Of a DNA stretch of 64,000 nt, positions 13,108 through 23,757 are shown one piece after another; positions within the stretch are counted from its first letter, which is position 1; every line of letters begins with the position of its first letter. The position numbers were made by a program, and so were the translations under genes. The stretch spans positions 186,001 through 250,000 of the forward strand of contig JAVYIG010000314.1 of assembly GCA_035222895.1 (NCBI GenBank), in the 5' to 3' direction. This DNA comes from Strongylocentrotus droebachiensis. Taxonomy: Eukaryota; Echinodermata; Echinoidea; Camarodonta; Strongylocentrotidae. Below the pieces are notes generated by a model. The model was not told the DNA's origin, ran no database searches, and saw only the letters and a list, made by a program, of their open reading frames with translations.

Positions 13108-16100
13108 AAAAGACAATACTTATTTAGAACTTCCCTCAAACCAAAGGATTTGAAAATGGCTTTTTGTGGGAAAATAACGACCATTAGTTGTTGAATCGAC
13201 ATTAGTGATTGCAATCACCTAAGTAAAAGTCTAATGTTCAGACCCTGGTACCGAATGATCGTACGTTTTGTGCTGCACACAGATTCAATCAGTTTAATTT
13301 TGGCCATTACAAGTAGTGGATTATTGATGTAGACAAATGCTCATGTACCTGTTACAGCTCATTTTATGTGTTGTTACCAAAGAAAAAAGATGTCAGTCAG
13401 TCACTCAATAGTGTCTGACTGCAAAGTCTAGAAAGTAAATGGGTAATTTGAATACTAGGACACTGCTAACATTTAAGTTTCACAGATAGGACATACATGA
13501 CCTATTCATAATTCCGGCAAAGTTCTACAAAATTTGATGTTGGGACATAGTGGCCCGAATTCACAAAGCAAGGTTTGAGCTCAGACCGGGTTTGAGCTCA
13601 AACCTCCTTTTGTTTCGCCAAACCTCCTTTTGTTATTTACAAACCAGGTTTGTAAATAACAAAAGAAGGTTTGGCGAAACAAAAGGAGGTTTGACCTCAA
13701 ACCTTGGTCTGAGCTCAAACCTTGCTTTGTGAATTCGGGCCTATATCTTTAAACTTGCCTGTATAAACTGGAATGGGATTTGTAATGCAGCTGTAAAAGG
13801 AAAGCGAATTTTTCCATTTGGGAAATTACTGGTATGGGGATTCAGAGCTGCCAACCATTCCGTTTTTCCCGGAATTATTCCTTTTTTTAATCCCAATTAC
13901 GTCACAAATTCAATAGAAAACTAAGGTTGAAACATACTTGAAGAGAAAAGTATTCTCAAAAAGAAGCATTGGAATTGTGTCACGCGTGGTTGTAAGTTTT
14001 GTTTTAATGAATTCCTTTTTTTTCCTTGAAATTCCTTTTTTTTGCCATCATAATTCCTTTTTTTGGTCGCACAAGGTTGGCAGCTCTGGGGATTGAGTAT
14101 AATTCTGCAGCACCCTTCCTTGTAACATAATAACAAATTGTGGTAAATGTAGATTAATGTCTTGCCAAAGGACATTAGTACCTCGGCAAGACTACAACCA
14201 CAAACCATGTGATCCTCTTGATCCACAGTAAGGTCCCTCGGAGAGGACCTAAAGCCGTCGGTCCTCTGGCTGCTTACTAACAAGCATTCATGCTTTCTTA
14301 GCAGTCAGGTAAAATAACCACCACTAAACCACTAAACAGTCCTACGATGTATCCAGTAGACCACAGCACCTTCACATAAAGGGGCTACTGGGTTCCAATA
14401 GGCAGTGGGTCAAGATTTAACGTGATAGATACTTCAGCAAAACAACATTCCCATTGTCTGTAGGAATATTTTTCATGTGGTTACTGTCTTTGATATGATT
14501 GTCCTTTTATTAACTCTTCTCTCCTAACCATTTTAGATTCAGTACACACAAGGAGGAACAGAATGTATGGAGATTGCTAGGAAGTACTTTGCTCATGCTG
14601 TCAAATTGAATGGCAACAACATGAGGGCACTCTATGGCATGTTTATGGTAAGAATGTCTTTTTCTCTCTTTTGTTGTTGCTTGAAATCGGAGTAGGGCTA
14701 ACTCAGCTCAAAGACAACTCGGCCCAGCTGTAAAAACGGTCATTTTTTGCATGTTTAGGCTTAGGGTTAGTGTTTAGTAGGGGTTAGGGTAAAATGACAA
14801 AAATTTACCGTTTTTGCAGCTAGGTCGAGTTGTCTTTGAGCCGAGTTAGCCCAGATTTTTGAAATCATAGTGGATATCTACCCCCCCCCCCCCTTCTCCT
14901 TTCTTTATAACTCTCTTCTAACCAGTTTATATTCAGTACACACATGTCAAGTTTATGGTAAGAATGTCTATTTCTCTTTGTTGTTGCTTGAAATTATAGT
15001 TGCAATCTCCTCCCTCCCTCCCTACCATTGTGTCCCTGCTAATAGTGACCAGTTATATGGAAAGATCCATCTGTCTACAAAGGCTTCATTTTGGTTCCTC
15101 TTCCTCGTATGAAAACAAATAAGCATCATAGACAGACATGGCTAGTGGCTGGTGTCTTTGGTTGGTTGGTTGGTTTTATTTTCTGTATAAAAATTCAAGT
15201 ACATACAAGAATACAATTTACAAATATAAGACAGATCAAGAATTAAAAACGGCTGGAATGTTCTATTCAGAGCCATTATCAAAATGGCTCTGTTCTTCCT
15301 AGAGGTCCAGTTTAGAAGCCCCTGTTCAGAAGAAGAAGGAAAAAAGGAAAGAAATATTGCTCCTTCCTTCCCTCTGAGTGGAAATTATTAAAAGAGATGG
15401 CAGGATTCTCAAAATTGTATTCTTAAAGAAAAACAAAACAACTTTCATGTATGGGAAACATAAATTGTTGCTACTGCATCTAATGCACATTTAGGGTATA
15501 ATTTTCAGTCGATGTTCTTTTTGTGTCCATTAATGGATTGGTCTGATATCCAAGTGATTAGTAGACAGTTAAACTTCGATAAGTATACCCCAAATAAATA
15601 TGGTTAATGATAATAGACGTGTTGGATACTAGACGATTTGAGTTTTAATCAAGTGATGTTTGACCATTTTGGTTGTAGACAAACTGAATAAATAACCTTT
15701 GTATTGAAAATATGGTTTTTTGAGTGATGATCAAATGTGAATAAACCAAAGGTATCAGATTCTGCCCATTGTTGTTGTACATTCGATTGTAATTCATTAT
15801 TTTGCCATAAATTGAATTTCCACATTTGTTATTTACTCACCTTTAGAAAAAATATCTCATCCATACAGGCATAACAATCTGCATAACTCTATATATCCAT
15901 TAAATATTTATTTATTTCCTTCATATATTACTATTCATTGATATTTTCTTTGATTCATTCAGGCTGCTACAAATATTGCCTCTTCACCCAAGGCCTCAGG
16001 AAAGATAAAGAAAGACAACATGAAATACGCATCCTGGGCAGCTCAGCAGATTGCTTACAAATATAAGGTATGATGCACGAATGTTAGTACTGGAGGGGGG

Positions 16101-17416
16101 GGGGGGGGGGGGTGGGGGGGGGGGTGTTTCACAAAGACTAAGATCGACTTTAAGTTGGACTTAACTATGGCAGGCTGTTCATGCCACTGGTTGCTCTCAC
16201 CATTGGTCTCTCAATTATGATCTTTAGATAATATTTTTTCCTTCAATAATGAACTATCAAATAGGTAAATTCTGTTGATTTGTGACCATGATTTGTACGT
16301 TTCTTGAGAAACCAATGCCAGGAATGGTTAGAGGAATTAGTGGCATGAAAGGCCTGCCATAGTTAAGTTCGACTAATTCGATCTTAGTCTTTGTGAAACA
16401 TTCCCCTGGACAATCAGATACTTACATGTATAGCACAAATTCAGTATTGCTATTCAATCCATGGGAGCATTGATTTTAGGGCACAACAATAACGGGAATT
16501 AGATGATCATGGGCCCCTAGATTTCAACTTCGGACACCAAGTTTTGAAATTTAAAATGGACTTGGTGCACACAATCGCTATTAAAAAGCTCAAAATTTCA
16601 GTCCATACTCCCTGTGGAATATTTCAGTGCGGAGTCTTTTATGAAAATTTCAGCATGACATTTTCATGATTCCACAAGTTTCTGGATTCGGGGGAGAATT
16701 TTTGGTTCAATTACTGTACTGATACAAATTGGAAGCAATTTTGTGTGTGAACTGTATGGCTGACTTCTGACTTTCTTTGCTGTTTGAGTTTAATATATAT
16801 TATACAACAATATATGTCATTGAAATCTTGACCATTGCAAGTAAATGCACTAGTAAAGCAAGAATGTGAAAATAAGATAATATATTGCAGCTAGGTCACT
16901 TTTAATAATTGTGATCACTTTTAGTTTTCAGATAAACTTAGACATTTTCTTATTTCTCAAAAGTTCTAGTGGCAACTTCTGTGAATTGCAATAGTGGCCT
17001 ACTAAATGAGATAGATATACTAAAGTGAAACTTCATCCATCCATCTTTTTTTTTAATTTGAAAATATATGTCTTTGTCATGAGGATTTCTGTGACCAAAG
17101 CAATTCAACATTATTTAAATCCTTTTCTCTCTTGTTTTTCTTCATTACTACCTTCTCACTTTCTTTCCCCTTTTCTGTTCCTTTCTATACATATCCTTTG
17201 CTTCGTCATTGCATCTATTCATTCCCTCTTCTATCCCATTATCTCTCCTCCTCTCTCTCTCTCTTTCTCTCTCTCTCTCTTTCTCTCCCTCTCTCTCTCT
17301 CTCCCTCTCTCACACACTCTTCTGTATGCCAGGTTGCACAAGGAAAGGACACTGGCAGCAAAATGCAACATTTGGAAAAGATGCTGGACTGTTTACAGAT
17401 AGCTCCCGCACCATAG
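7690..17416 (+). CDS. EMC2: ER membrane protein complex subunit 2 (TPR protein, TTC35)
   Basis: Ten exons: 7690-7714, 9601-9714, 10112-10262, 11010-11067, 11886-11971, 12358-12417, 12854-12935, 14537-14647, 15963-16067, 17333-17416. They sum to 876 nt, giving 291 aa plus TAG, close to the family's ~297. The ATG sits in an AAGATGGCG context. Diagnostic stretches are [16 protein letters not shown] (exon 2), [15 protein letters not shown] (exon 3), [13 protein letters not shown] (exon 7), YTQGG followed by [19 protein letters not shown] (exon 8) and [20 protein letters not shown] (exon 9). The protein is a cytosolic TPR scaffold of the EMC, which inserts tail-anchored and multipass proteins into the ER membrane. 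Introns carry many MITEs, an alternative copy of exon 2 and a decayed copy of exon 8. The last acceptor follows an ~80-nt CT tract. Confidence 0.95.
8125..8937. mobile_element. Non-autonomous TA-TSD transposon, copy A (GAGTAAAGG family)
   Basis: An 813-bp element flanked by TA (8123-8124 and 8938-8939). The left end GAGTAAAGGACCCGGTTTTC is answered at the right by the inverted GCCGGTAATCGG.CAG-type end finishing CTCCTTTACTC. The interior is shared at high identity with copies B and C in CENPO intron 1. The left terminal ~20 bp is present three times in tandem here (8125-8184), unlike in the other copies. A weak plus-strand ORF starting [13 protein letters not shown] is present in all copies but is broken differently in each, so I do not call it a gene. 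Superfamily: TA duplication suggests Tc1/mariner-type, without transposase evidence. Confidence 0.85.
9474..9545 (+). pseudogene. Second copy of EMC2 exon 2 (possible alternative exon)
   Basis: The DNA from about 9405 to 9545 is a diverged tandem copy of the intron end plus start of the true exon 2 (9601). It keeps a TTTTACAG acceptor (ends 9473) and reads in the correct phase after exon 1 as [20 protein letters not shown], matching [18 protein letters not shown] of exon 2. A GTGAGA donor follows at 9546. The 72-nt length and phase match exon 2's (both are multiples of three, entering and leaving in phase 1), so it could replace exon 2 without a frameshift. The 55-nt gap to the real acceptor is too short to splice both in normally. 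It may equally be an unused relic. Confidence 0.55.
11084..11683. mobile_element. 600-bp MITE with TTAA duplication (AGCC family)
   Basis: TTAA flanks the element at 11080-11083 and 11684-11687. The left end AGCCATACTGTACTAG and the inverted right end (AGCCCCACTGTCCTACTTG) form an imperfect TIR. The right 175 bp recurs inverted at 34034-34210 and direct at 35455-35617. TTAA duplication fits piggyBac- or Kolobok-type transposases. It lies in EMC2 intron 4. Confidence 0.75.
13060..13112. repeat. (AAAT)n microsatellite
   Basis: Repeated AAATA/AAAT units in EMC2 intron 7, ending in a poly(A) stretch. Low-complexity, with no further content. Confidence 0.85.
13552..13741. mobile_element. Near-perfect 190-bp palindrome (foldback MITE)
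   Basis: The arms of about 94 nt start GGCCCGAATTCACAAAGC and end in its exact inverse. They meet with almost no loop at ACAAACC/AGGTTTGT. I count only about five mismatches between arms, clustered near CAGACCGGG versus CAGACCAAG. The interior carries repeated CAAACCTCC motifs. No clear target duplication was seen. It lies in EMC2 intron 7. Confidence 0.85.
13843..14088. mobile_element. MITE with CAGAGCTGCCAACC ends, copy 1
   Basis: Starts CAGAGCTGCCAACC and ends in the inverse GGTTGGCAGCTCTG. It is flanked by GGGATT at 13837-13842 and 14089-14094, a 6-bp direct repeat. The interior is T-rich with ATTCCTTTTTTT blocks. A second, inverted copy is at 33153-33534. The ends look hAT-like, but hAT elements give 8-bp duplications. 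Confidence 0.8.
14695..14852. mobile_element. Foldback MITE with telomere-like loop
   Basis: Inverted arms of about 47 bp begin GGGCTAACTC(A/G)GCTCAAAG. The loop contains TTAGGGTTAG and GGTTAGGGT. It sits just downstream of EMC2 exon 8, between the exon and its decayed duplicate. Confidence 0.75.
14905..15002 (+). pseudogene. Decayed, shortened copy of EMC2 exon 8 and flanks
   Basis: The acceptor region (CTCTTCTAACCA), the exon start (ATTCAGTACACACA), the exon end GTTTATG and the donor plus downstream intron (GTAAGAATGTCT then TTGTTGTTGCTTGAAAT) all repeat the real exon 8 borders. About 85 nt of the exon interior is missing. The acceptor has changed from TTTTAG to CAGTTTAT. It is a relic of a local tandem duplication and unlikely to be used. 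Confidence 0.7.
16122..16405. mobile_element. Foldback MITE, GTGTTTCACAAAGA family, copy 1
   Basis: The left end TGTTTCACAAAGACTAAGAT and the inverse of the right end agree over about 50 bp, up to ACTTAACTATGGCAGGC. A long G run (16094-16125) abuts the left end. It lies in EMC2 intron 9. Confidence 0.8.
17240..17325. repeat. (CT)n tract before EMC2 exon 10
   Basis: About 80 nt of nearly pure CTCTCT/TTTCTC runs to CACACACTC just before the TGTATGCCAG acceptor. It acts as an unusually long polypyrimidine tract and is likely length-variable. Confidence 0.85.
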
Positions 17417-17958
17417 GGACATTTTTTGAAACATTTTGGTACTCCACAGCAAGTTTGAAACGTCATCTCAGAGACATTTGACCAAGGTGCTATACGAGGG
17501 AGGAGCCCTTTCTGAGGAGGGTCATTATATCGTGAACTTGTACATGCAAAAGACACTGTAAGCACATTCACACTGTGCTCTGCTTGTTTGTTCATATGTG
17601 AAAGGTACCATGACCAAGAGGATGGATACATGGACAGACAATGGGGCTGTGCTGATCGTAAATAGATCTGATTAGTAATAAAGGGACACGGTAGAATACC
17701 AGAAAGATGAAAGCATGTGCAGGCAGATCAGATCAGATCAGGGCAAGTCGCAGATTCCTGGTCCTATATGTTAAAGGACCTCACTAGAGTTTTCAGAAGA
17801 TTCCTTCAACTCAAGAGCTTGGATCAGACCGAATAACGAGGAATTTCATATTTGTTTATTTTCCTATATATTCTTGGTAAAATATGGGACAATGAATGAC
17901 CAAAATACCTAGAATTTGCCCTTGTGCATTATTCCAATTGCAAGGATATTTACGAACA

Positions 17959-18115
17959 GGGCCTGTTGCATAAACTTACCACTGATGGTAACTTTGCCAT
18001 CAATATTAAACTACCATGGCAACATCAATCAACAACCAGTCAAATGACAGTTTCCATGGTAGTTACCTTTTATGGAAAAGTTACCATCAATTCTAAGTTT
18101 TATGCTACGGGGGCC
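17959..18115. mobile_element. Foldback MITE, GGGCCTGTTGCATAAA ends
   Basis: GGGCCTGTTGCATAAACTTA at the left is mirrored by TAAGTTTTATGCTACGGGGGCC-type sequence at the right. An inner inverted pair TGGTAACTTTGCCAT / ATGGAAAAGTTACCA extends the stem. Confidence 0.7.
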
Positions 18116-19335
18116 AGATGTTATGTCAGTGAAGCTCATATTCTGGAATATCGAAGAGTTCAACAGCTATTTTCAATTTATACGAAATGCATGGAACAAG
18201 GCTGCACAGCCTGTTTTATGCTACAAAATAAAAGCTCAATATTTATACTCCATGCCATCCCTTTGTCTCACTTTCCCTTGTTGTTTTCTACAGTGCGTAA
18301 ATTTGATTATTTGTATGAATACAAAGTTGTAGATGTGTTGAAAATATTTAAGAAATAATTATATTGAGTACCCTTTGTTGAAATCTAAGTCTGTCCCTTC
18401 CTTGGAAATGTTCTTTAATTGAATTAAGTTGATCTTGGGTGCAATATGAAACCTTGTGTACACATGGAAGTACAATATCCTTGTATAATTAACAAATGTA
18501 CCAGAGTATAGCACAGTTAGCACTATTTCACTTCTTTTGTACTATTGCACAACATCATTGCCAAATGATATATGTAATTTGTAAGATAGTTAGACAAATA
18601 AAACCAATACTTTGTGAAGTATTAGAGAAAAATATGATCACATCCTCTTTTGTCTATTTTACTTGGATGAGAGAGGGAGAGACAGAAAGAGAGTGAGAGA
18701 GAGAGAGGTGAACGTTCTCTTGCAGACTTTCCAAAGCATACAATTGACCTTTTGGGCCACGTATGGTAAAACTACTAAATATAGTTTAGCTTTGTAAACA
18801 AAAATTCTCTGCAATTTCTTTACATATCACTTGATGAATTTGAATGTAATTTATGCTTCATATATTTTGTATTTAATTGCTTGTATTCACATGTATGAGG
18901 GTAATGTTTTGCCCAAGCCCAACATCATTTGCAAAGTGCTCATGTAGATGCAATGTTAAGGATCAAATGTCCTTTCATATTAATATTTTATTGGACAGGT
19001 ACTTTTGGACAATAGTATATACCGGTACACATATGACTCGTCATGCCATCATTATCTTACTGGTCAAGTTCATCGAAATGGCAGAATGTGTAATATGTTC
19101 ATGTATGTTGTACGTGTGGGACCATAATGCCATGAATTTTTGTCTGCTACTGTAAGACCAGAAACTTTATAAATTTTGCAAGTGATGTACTGTACATTTG
19201 GGAATGCTTCATGCTGCAAAATACTTCACAAATTCTAGGCTGAGATGCATACTGAATTATGCAAATGGCGCTCATCTCATTGTGATATGTAAATCAGTTA
19301 ACATTGTCCTATATGTATCGGACTGCTGTCAGTGC

Positions 19336-19625
19336 TGGGGGTGTTTCACAAAGATCTTAAGTTGAACTTATCTCTAAGTTGGACTTAACAATCATGGAAA
19401 GCCAATAGCATCTATGAATTTGTTTGTATAAGTTATTTTCTATTTTCATATTTTCTATTATCAAGGAGATTTCATGTTCCTGAGGTGGAATTTATAGAAA
19501 GTCTAAAATACTTGAATTTTTTGCTTTTGAATATATTTTATTTCAAGGCTACAAATGGCTCTCCATAATTTTTAAGTCCAACTTAGAGTTAAGTTCGACT
19601 TAGGCTCTATGTGAAACACCCCCCT
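19336..19625. mobile_element. Foldback MITE, GTGTTTCACAAAGA family, copy 2
   Basis: Ends GGGGGTGTTTCACAAAGA and GTGAAACACCCCC. Subterminal inverted AAGTTGGACTTAA / TTAAGTCCAACTT pairs. It belongs to the same family as 16122-16405 but is diverged inside. Confidence 0.75.
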
Positions 19626-21474
19626 GGTTGGGTATAGCCTATAGGTCGATTTTATTTCTGCTGATATGCTCAAATGAACCACAACCTTGCATTATTGCAG
19701 TTCAGGAAAGTTCCTTGCTGCAATCATTCACCAAAGTTTCTTCTTGCACAGTAAAAAACCTGTATGGTATTCACTCATTTCCGAACACAGTGTCCTTGAT
19801 TTAGTTTAGAAAATCCTCATGAAGTGTTGTATGAAAATTTTATGTGAGTATTGTATATGTATGTATTGTTCCCATGTATGCCTTGTCTCAGTAATTAATA
19901 TGACATAGAATATTTCCAATTTATATGAGAAATTGTAGTTTCAATTAATAGTAATTAAAATGTATTTCAAATCATCACTGTTTAAAAGTTTTGTATCTTT
20001 TTTTCTTTATTTCCTTGTAATTTACAAATAGAAATACAGTGTAGATATTTTCTTTCGCAATCTGCATGTGGTACTACTAATACAGTAAGTCCCTCATGAG
20101 TTAATCCAGTTCATAAATGAATTCAAATGATGCAAAAAAAACCCTCAAAGGAGTGGTTTAGTCAAAAATTGAGAAAAGCTCGATCTAGGATAAGAATGAT
20201 TTTTATTTTAAGTTATGACCTTCACTACACAAGTTGATAAATTCCCTTTACAGCTACCCACTTTTGTATTGAACATAAACTTTACAAAGGTATTCCAGTT
20301 TTATGACTTTGATAAATAAAGTAGGTCTATAATCATTTCATGACATTTCAAGAACATATTTCCAATTAATCAATGAGTACATGTAGTTCTGAAGCCTATT
20401 TCAGAAGATGGGTTTTCTGAAGAAAAATGGAATAAATGAGAATTGTTTACCCAACAAAAATTAAGAATAGTTCCACAAGGTATCTCATAGTTGTCAATTC
20501 AAGTAATGATCTTCACAAACTTTGAAAATTCACAATTTTCTTTACTCCTAACTCTGACAATTTATATAAATCTTACACTCATTCATATATGTTTTCTTTT
20601 CTTTTTTCCCCTACAAAATGTACTGCATTTTGGGCAGTCTTCCCTTCAAATGTACATTTAATTACCTACTAAAATGAACATTTAATTGACATCACATGAT
20701 TCAAAATCAATTAAAGTATATGTACAACAGGCAAAACTAAACAAAATGCACATTTTAGCACATACTACATAGCTATGACTAGTAAACTACTGTCTAATCT
20801 TGTAGCCTCTGATGGATGCTTAAGAAAAGATTATTTGAAATAAGTTTCTCCTGACTCAACAATGGTGTATTTCCAAGTCATCTAAACAAATTATCCTTTT
20901 AGGAGTTGCAACAAGACACAGTAGATCATTGCGCATCATTGATTCAATGATGCTTGTAGAATTGCACAAGCCGTTATTCTAAACTGAGAGAGGGCCTGTG
21001 TACATTAAATTGAACCACATCTACATATGTTTAGAGATCAACTCATCATCTGCAAAAGGAATAACAGTTGGTGACACTAAATTAACCTCGGAAGAGTCGG
21101 ACTCGGTTCTATGACACATTGCTCCAATTACTCCACGGACAAGTGTCTAAACTTGTTGAATTCCTAACTTTAGCCCTGAACCACAATCCCTGACCTTAAT
21201 TGTAACTGAAGCAATTACTCTACCCTAAAGCCGAATTGAAACCCTTAATCCAAACCTACATCTTTGATGAGATGAGGCTGAGAGAAAATGTCACTGGAGC
21301 AAATGTCAGGTCACTATTGGAACTTCATATTTTGTACACAGTGCAATGCTTGACAAAGCCTGAAGTCCGGCCCTAAACTTGGACAAAAGCCTGAAAACTT
21401 GCATCCCTGTCACTGTCAGTCATCTTTTTAATAGCAAAAGTCCATGGTACATTTTGTACACAAGCCAGTTGATA

Positions 21475-23468
21475 TCATTTAAAGAGTTTAAATTTCTTGA
21501 AGAACTTCTGGACCTCCTCCTTCGGATACGGTTTCACTGCAAGGCAGGTGGCATAATCCTCTGGTTGTTCAATCCACAGTTTATGATCAATGTTATTCTC
21601 TTTCAACTTCTCTGATAAAGTCCTAACATCTGATTCATTCTTTGCCTAAAACAAACAAACAAAGAAAGAAAATACAATTAAGAACTACTTGTATAGACTA
21701 TAGTACTCAACAGTGTGTTTGTTTATAGTTGTAATAGTACTAGTGTTATTGATACTATTGGACTTTTGTCCCATACATTGCTAACTACTCTGTCTAGAAG
21801 ATGAACAAAATATACAAGTAACAAATTATCATTTTTAAATGATGAATTAAATTGATTCTTTGTCTCTGCAGGTTTCTGAGCTTTAGGTGTATATTGAGTG
21901 ACAGAACTCCCACTAGCTGACTTACCAAGTGATATAATTTGTCATATCTCATAGTCAACTATTCAAAGACAATGTGCATTATTATTCCTCTTCTTCATTC
22001 TTTTAGAGTGAAATAAGTTACGATTGTTAAAATATGGGTATTTCACATCGTCAAACTCTGTTTCCTTTGTTGATGCAACGACAACGTTAGTAGAAACAAT
22101 CAAACAAGTAGGCCTAAAGATCTTGTGAATACTCTGTTTACCTCAAGAACAACTTTGTGCATGTTGTCCAGATCTGATGTATATTTTACAACATTTTCAT
22201 CCTCCTTGAAAAGATGTATCACAGCAGTACAGGCATGGCATGCCTAAATTCAAATGAGAAAAATAACCAACTTAACCATTATTAATGAAATTTCTACCAT
22301 TCTCATTACCGGTGTATAATATGAGCATCTAATAAGTAAAACTTGTAAACATATGTGTAATGTGTTATGCGCTATAAAAGAACTGAGTATTATCATTATT
22401 ATTATACAATTACTGGAATTACTTTTAACACTTTTTCTTATTTGGAGTAGTATTCCCCTCCGATTTTTATCTTTACAATCTTTTTATACAAATCTGTTAA
22501 AATACATTAAGACTTTCAAGCAAGGATTACAATGGAGAATGTAGACGTTTTTCTTCATTTCTAGTATAACTGTCAAAATAATGGGATTGCTCACTCAGAT
22601 TTGACTTTTTTCTTGTTTATTTCATTCAAAGAGCCTACCAAAATCTGGAGAAATAATGGAATTTATTTCACTTTTTAAGTTGAAAGTTTTATTTTCAATT
22701 GCTTTTCATTAGATTTCTTCCAGACATCAACCATATCTTTATTTTGCATGTAGGAGAGGGGTTTGCTGAAGCTAGAAGTAGTCTCATTGGAACATATCTC
22801 TAAACAAAATAAGAGTGATAGACAAATGACGAATATATGACAACAATTAACAGAAATGAAAGATCATTGAATAAATTATTAATTTAAAAACAAAATTCAA
22901 CCTAAAAAAAAAGGTTAAGCAAAGAAAGAAAGAAATAACATTATGAAAACAACATTCTACAGCAGGAGAAACAACAATAAATATTAACAAACAAATAAAC
23001 ATTAAACAATTAAACAAAACAAACATGCACGACCAGCTATCAGTCGATTCTCTTCTCGGCTCTTCTCTCCCCTCTTTCAGTCTTTGAAGTGTAGCAGCGC
23101 CTAATGACTCGCACGAGTTGCTGTATGTGGGATAAAATATACATTAAACAATTAAACAAAACAAACATGCACGACCAGCTATCAGTCGATTCTCTTCTCG
23201 GCTCTTCTCTCCCCTCTTTCAGTCTTTGAAGTGTAGCAGCGCCTAATGACTCGCACGAGTTGCTGTATGTGGGACAACATTAAAGTTACTCTTGTCATAA
23301 ATTATTTATTTCATGAATGAATCATCACTACAAATATATAGAATCGTCGTTAGGATACTAGAAGTACTTAATAACAATTACCTGCGCGATAACAGCACCT
23401 GTCGGCCATTTCAAAGCATGTAAAAGGTCGCCTCTTACAACGACATATTGGACCATGGAGGCTGCCAT
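21475..23468 (-). CDS. PTRHD1: Peptidyl-tRNA hydrolase domain-containing protein 1
   Basis: Three minus-strand exons join in phase 0: 23382-23468 (MAASMVQYVVVRGDLLHALK, then WPTGAVIAQ), 22142-22243 (ACHACTAVIHLFKED ... NMHKVVLE) and 21475-21645 (SEKLKENNIDHKLWIEQPED ... KPYPKEEVQKFFKKFKLFK, TGA). The total is 119 aa. The AQACHA segment across the first junction and the WxEQPE...C.A.KPYPKE tail are hallmarks of the PTH2-like family to which human PTRHD1 belongs. The family is related to archaeal-type peptidyl-tRNA hydrolase, which releases peptides from tRNA, but enzyme activity for PTRHD1 is not established. It is head to head with CENPO. Intron 1 carries a recent 142-bp tandem duplication. 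Confidence 0.95.
22999..23275. repeat. 142-bp tandem duplication
   Basis: The block starting ACATTAAACAATTAAAC and ending GCTGTATGTGGGA is present twice in tandem (22999-23140 and 23141-23275) with almost no differences, so the duplication is recent. It lies in PTRHD1 intron 1. Confidence 0.9.
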
Positions 23469-23757
23469 TTTGTATTTAAATGAAGCTTGGTCAAGTAAAT
23501 GTTTCTTAATTAGGTTTGGTTATACAATTTAAACTTTAAAACTTAATATAGAATACTAAAATAAAATATAATTTAATATTTTGTTTTATTATCTTACTTT
23601 TTATCATCTTCAAGTATGCTATAGATTAAAAAATATAATTATCATTGATATACTATATTAAATTATTATCATCAGCGGCGGTACGAATGAATTCTGCGAC
23701 AGAACTGTCAACTGTTACATTCTAAACTGACCTATATATTTGCTATTATTATCAGCT
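23469..23757. promoter_or_regulatory. Bidirectional promoter PTRHD1/CENPO
   Basis: A 289-bp AT-rich interval between the divergent start codons. The PTRHD1 ATG lies in AAAATGGCAGCC, a YY1-like start context. No TATA box or other clear motif was identified by eye. Confidence 0.55.

Larger units (their letters stand above)
17417..21474. other. EMC2 3' region and convergent intergenic DNA
   Basis: No coding exon was recognised between the EMC2 stop and the PTRHD1 stop. The proximal part is probably EMC2 3' UTR; AATAAA at 18597-18602 and AATAAAA near 18227 are possible poly(A) signals. Two MITEs (17959-18115, 19336-19625) lie in it. The remainder is AT-rich with nothing else identified. Confidence 0.5.

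Noticed and set aside
17025..17631. Several ORFs around the CT repeat before EMC2 exon 10
   Set aside because: They are shadows of the CT tract and of exon 10 in other frames.
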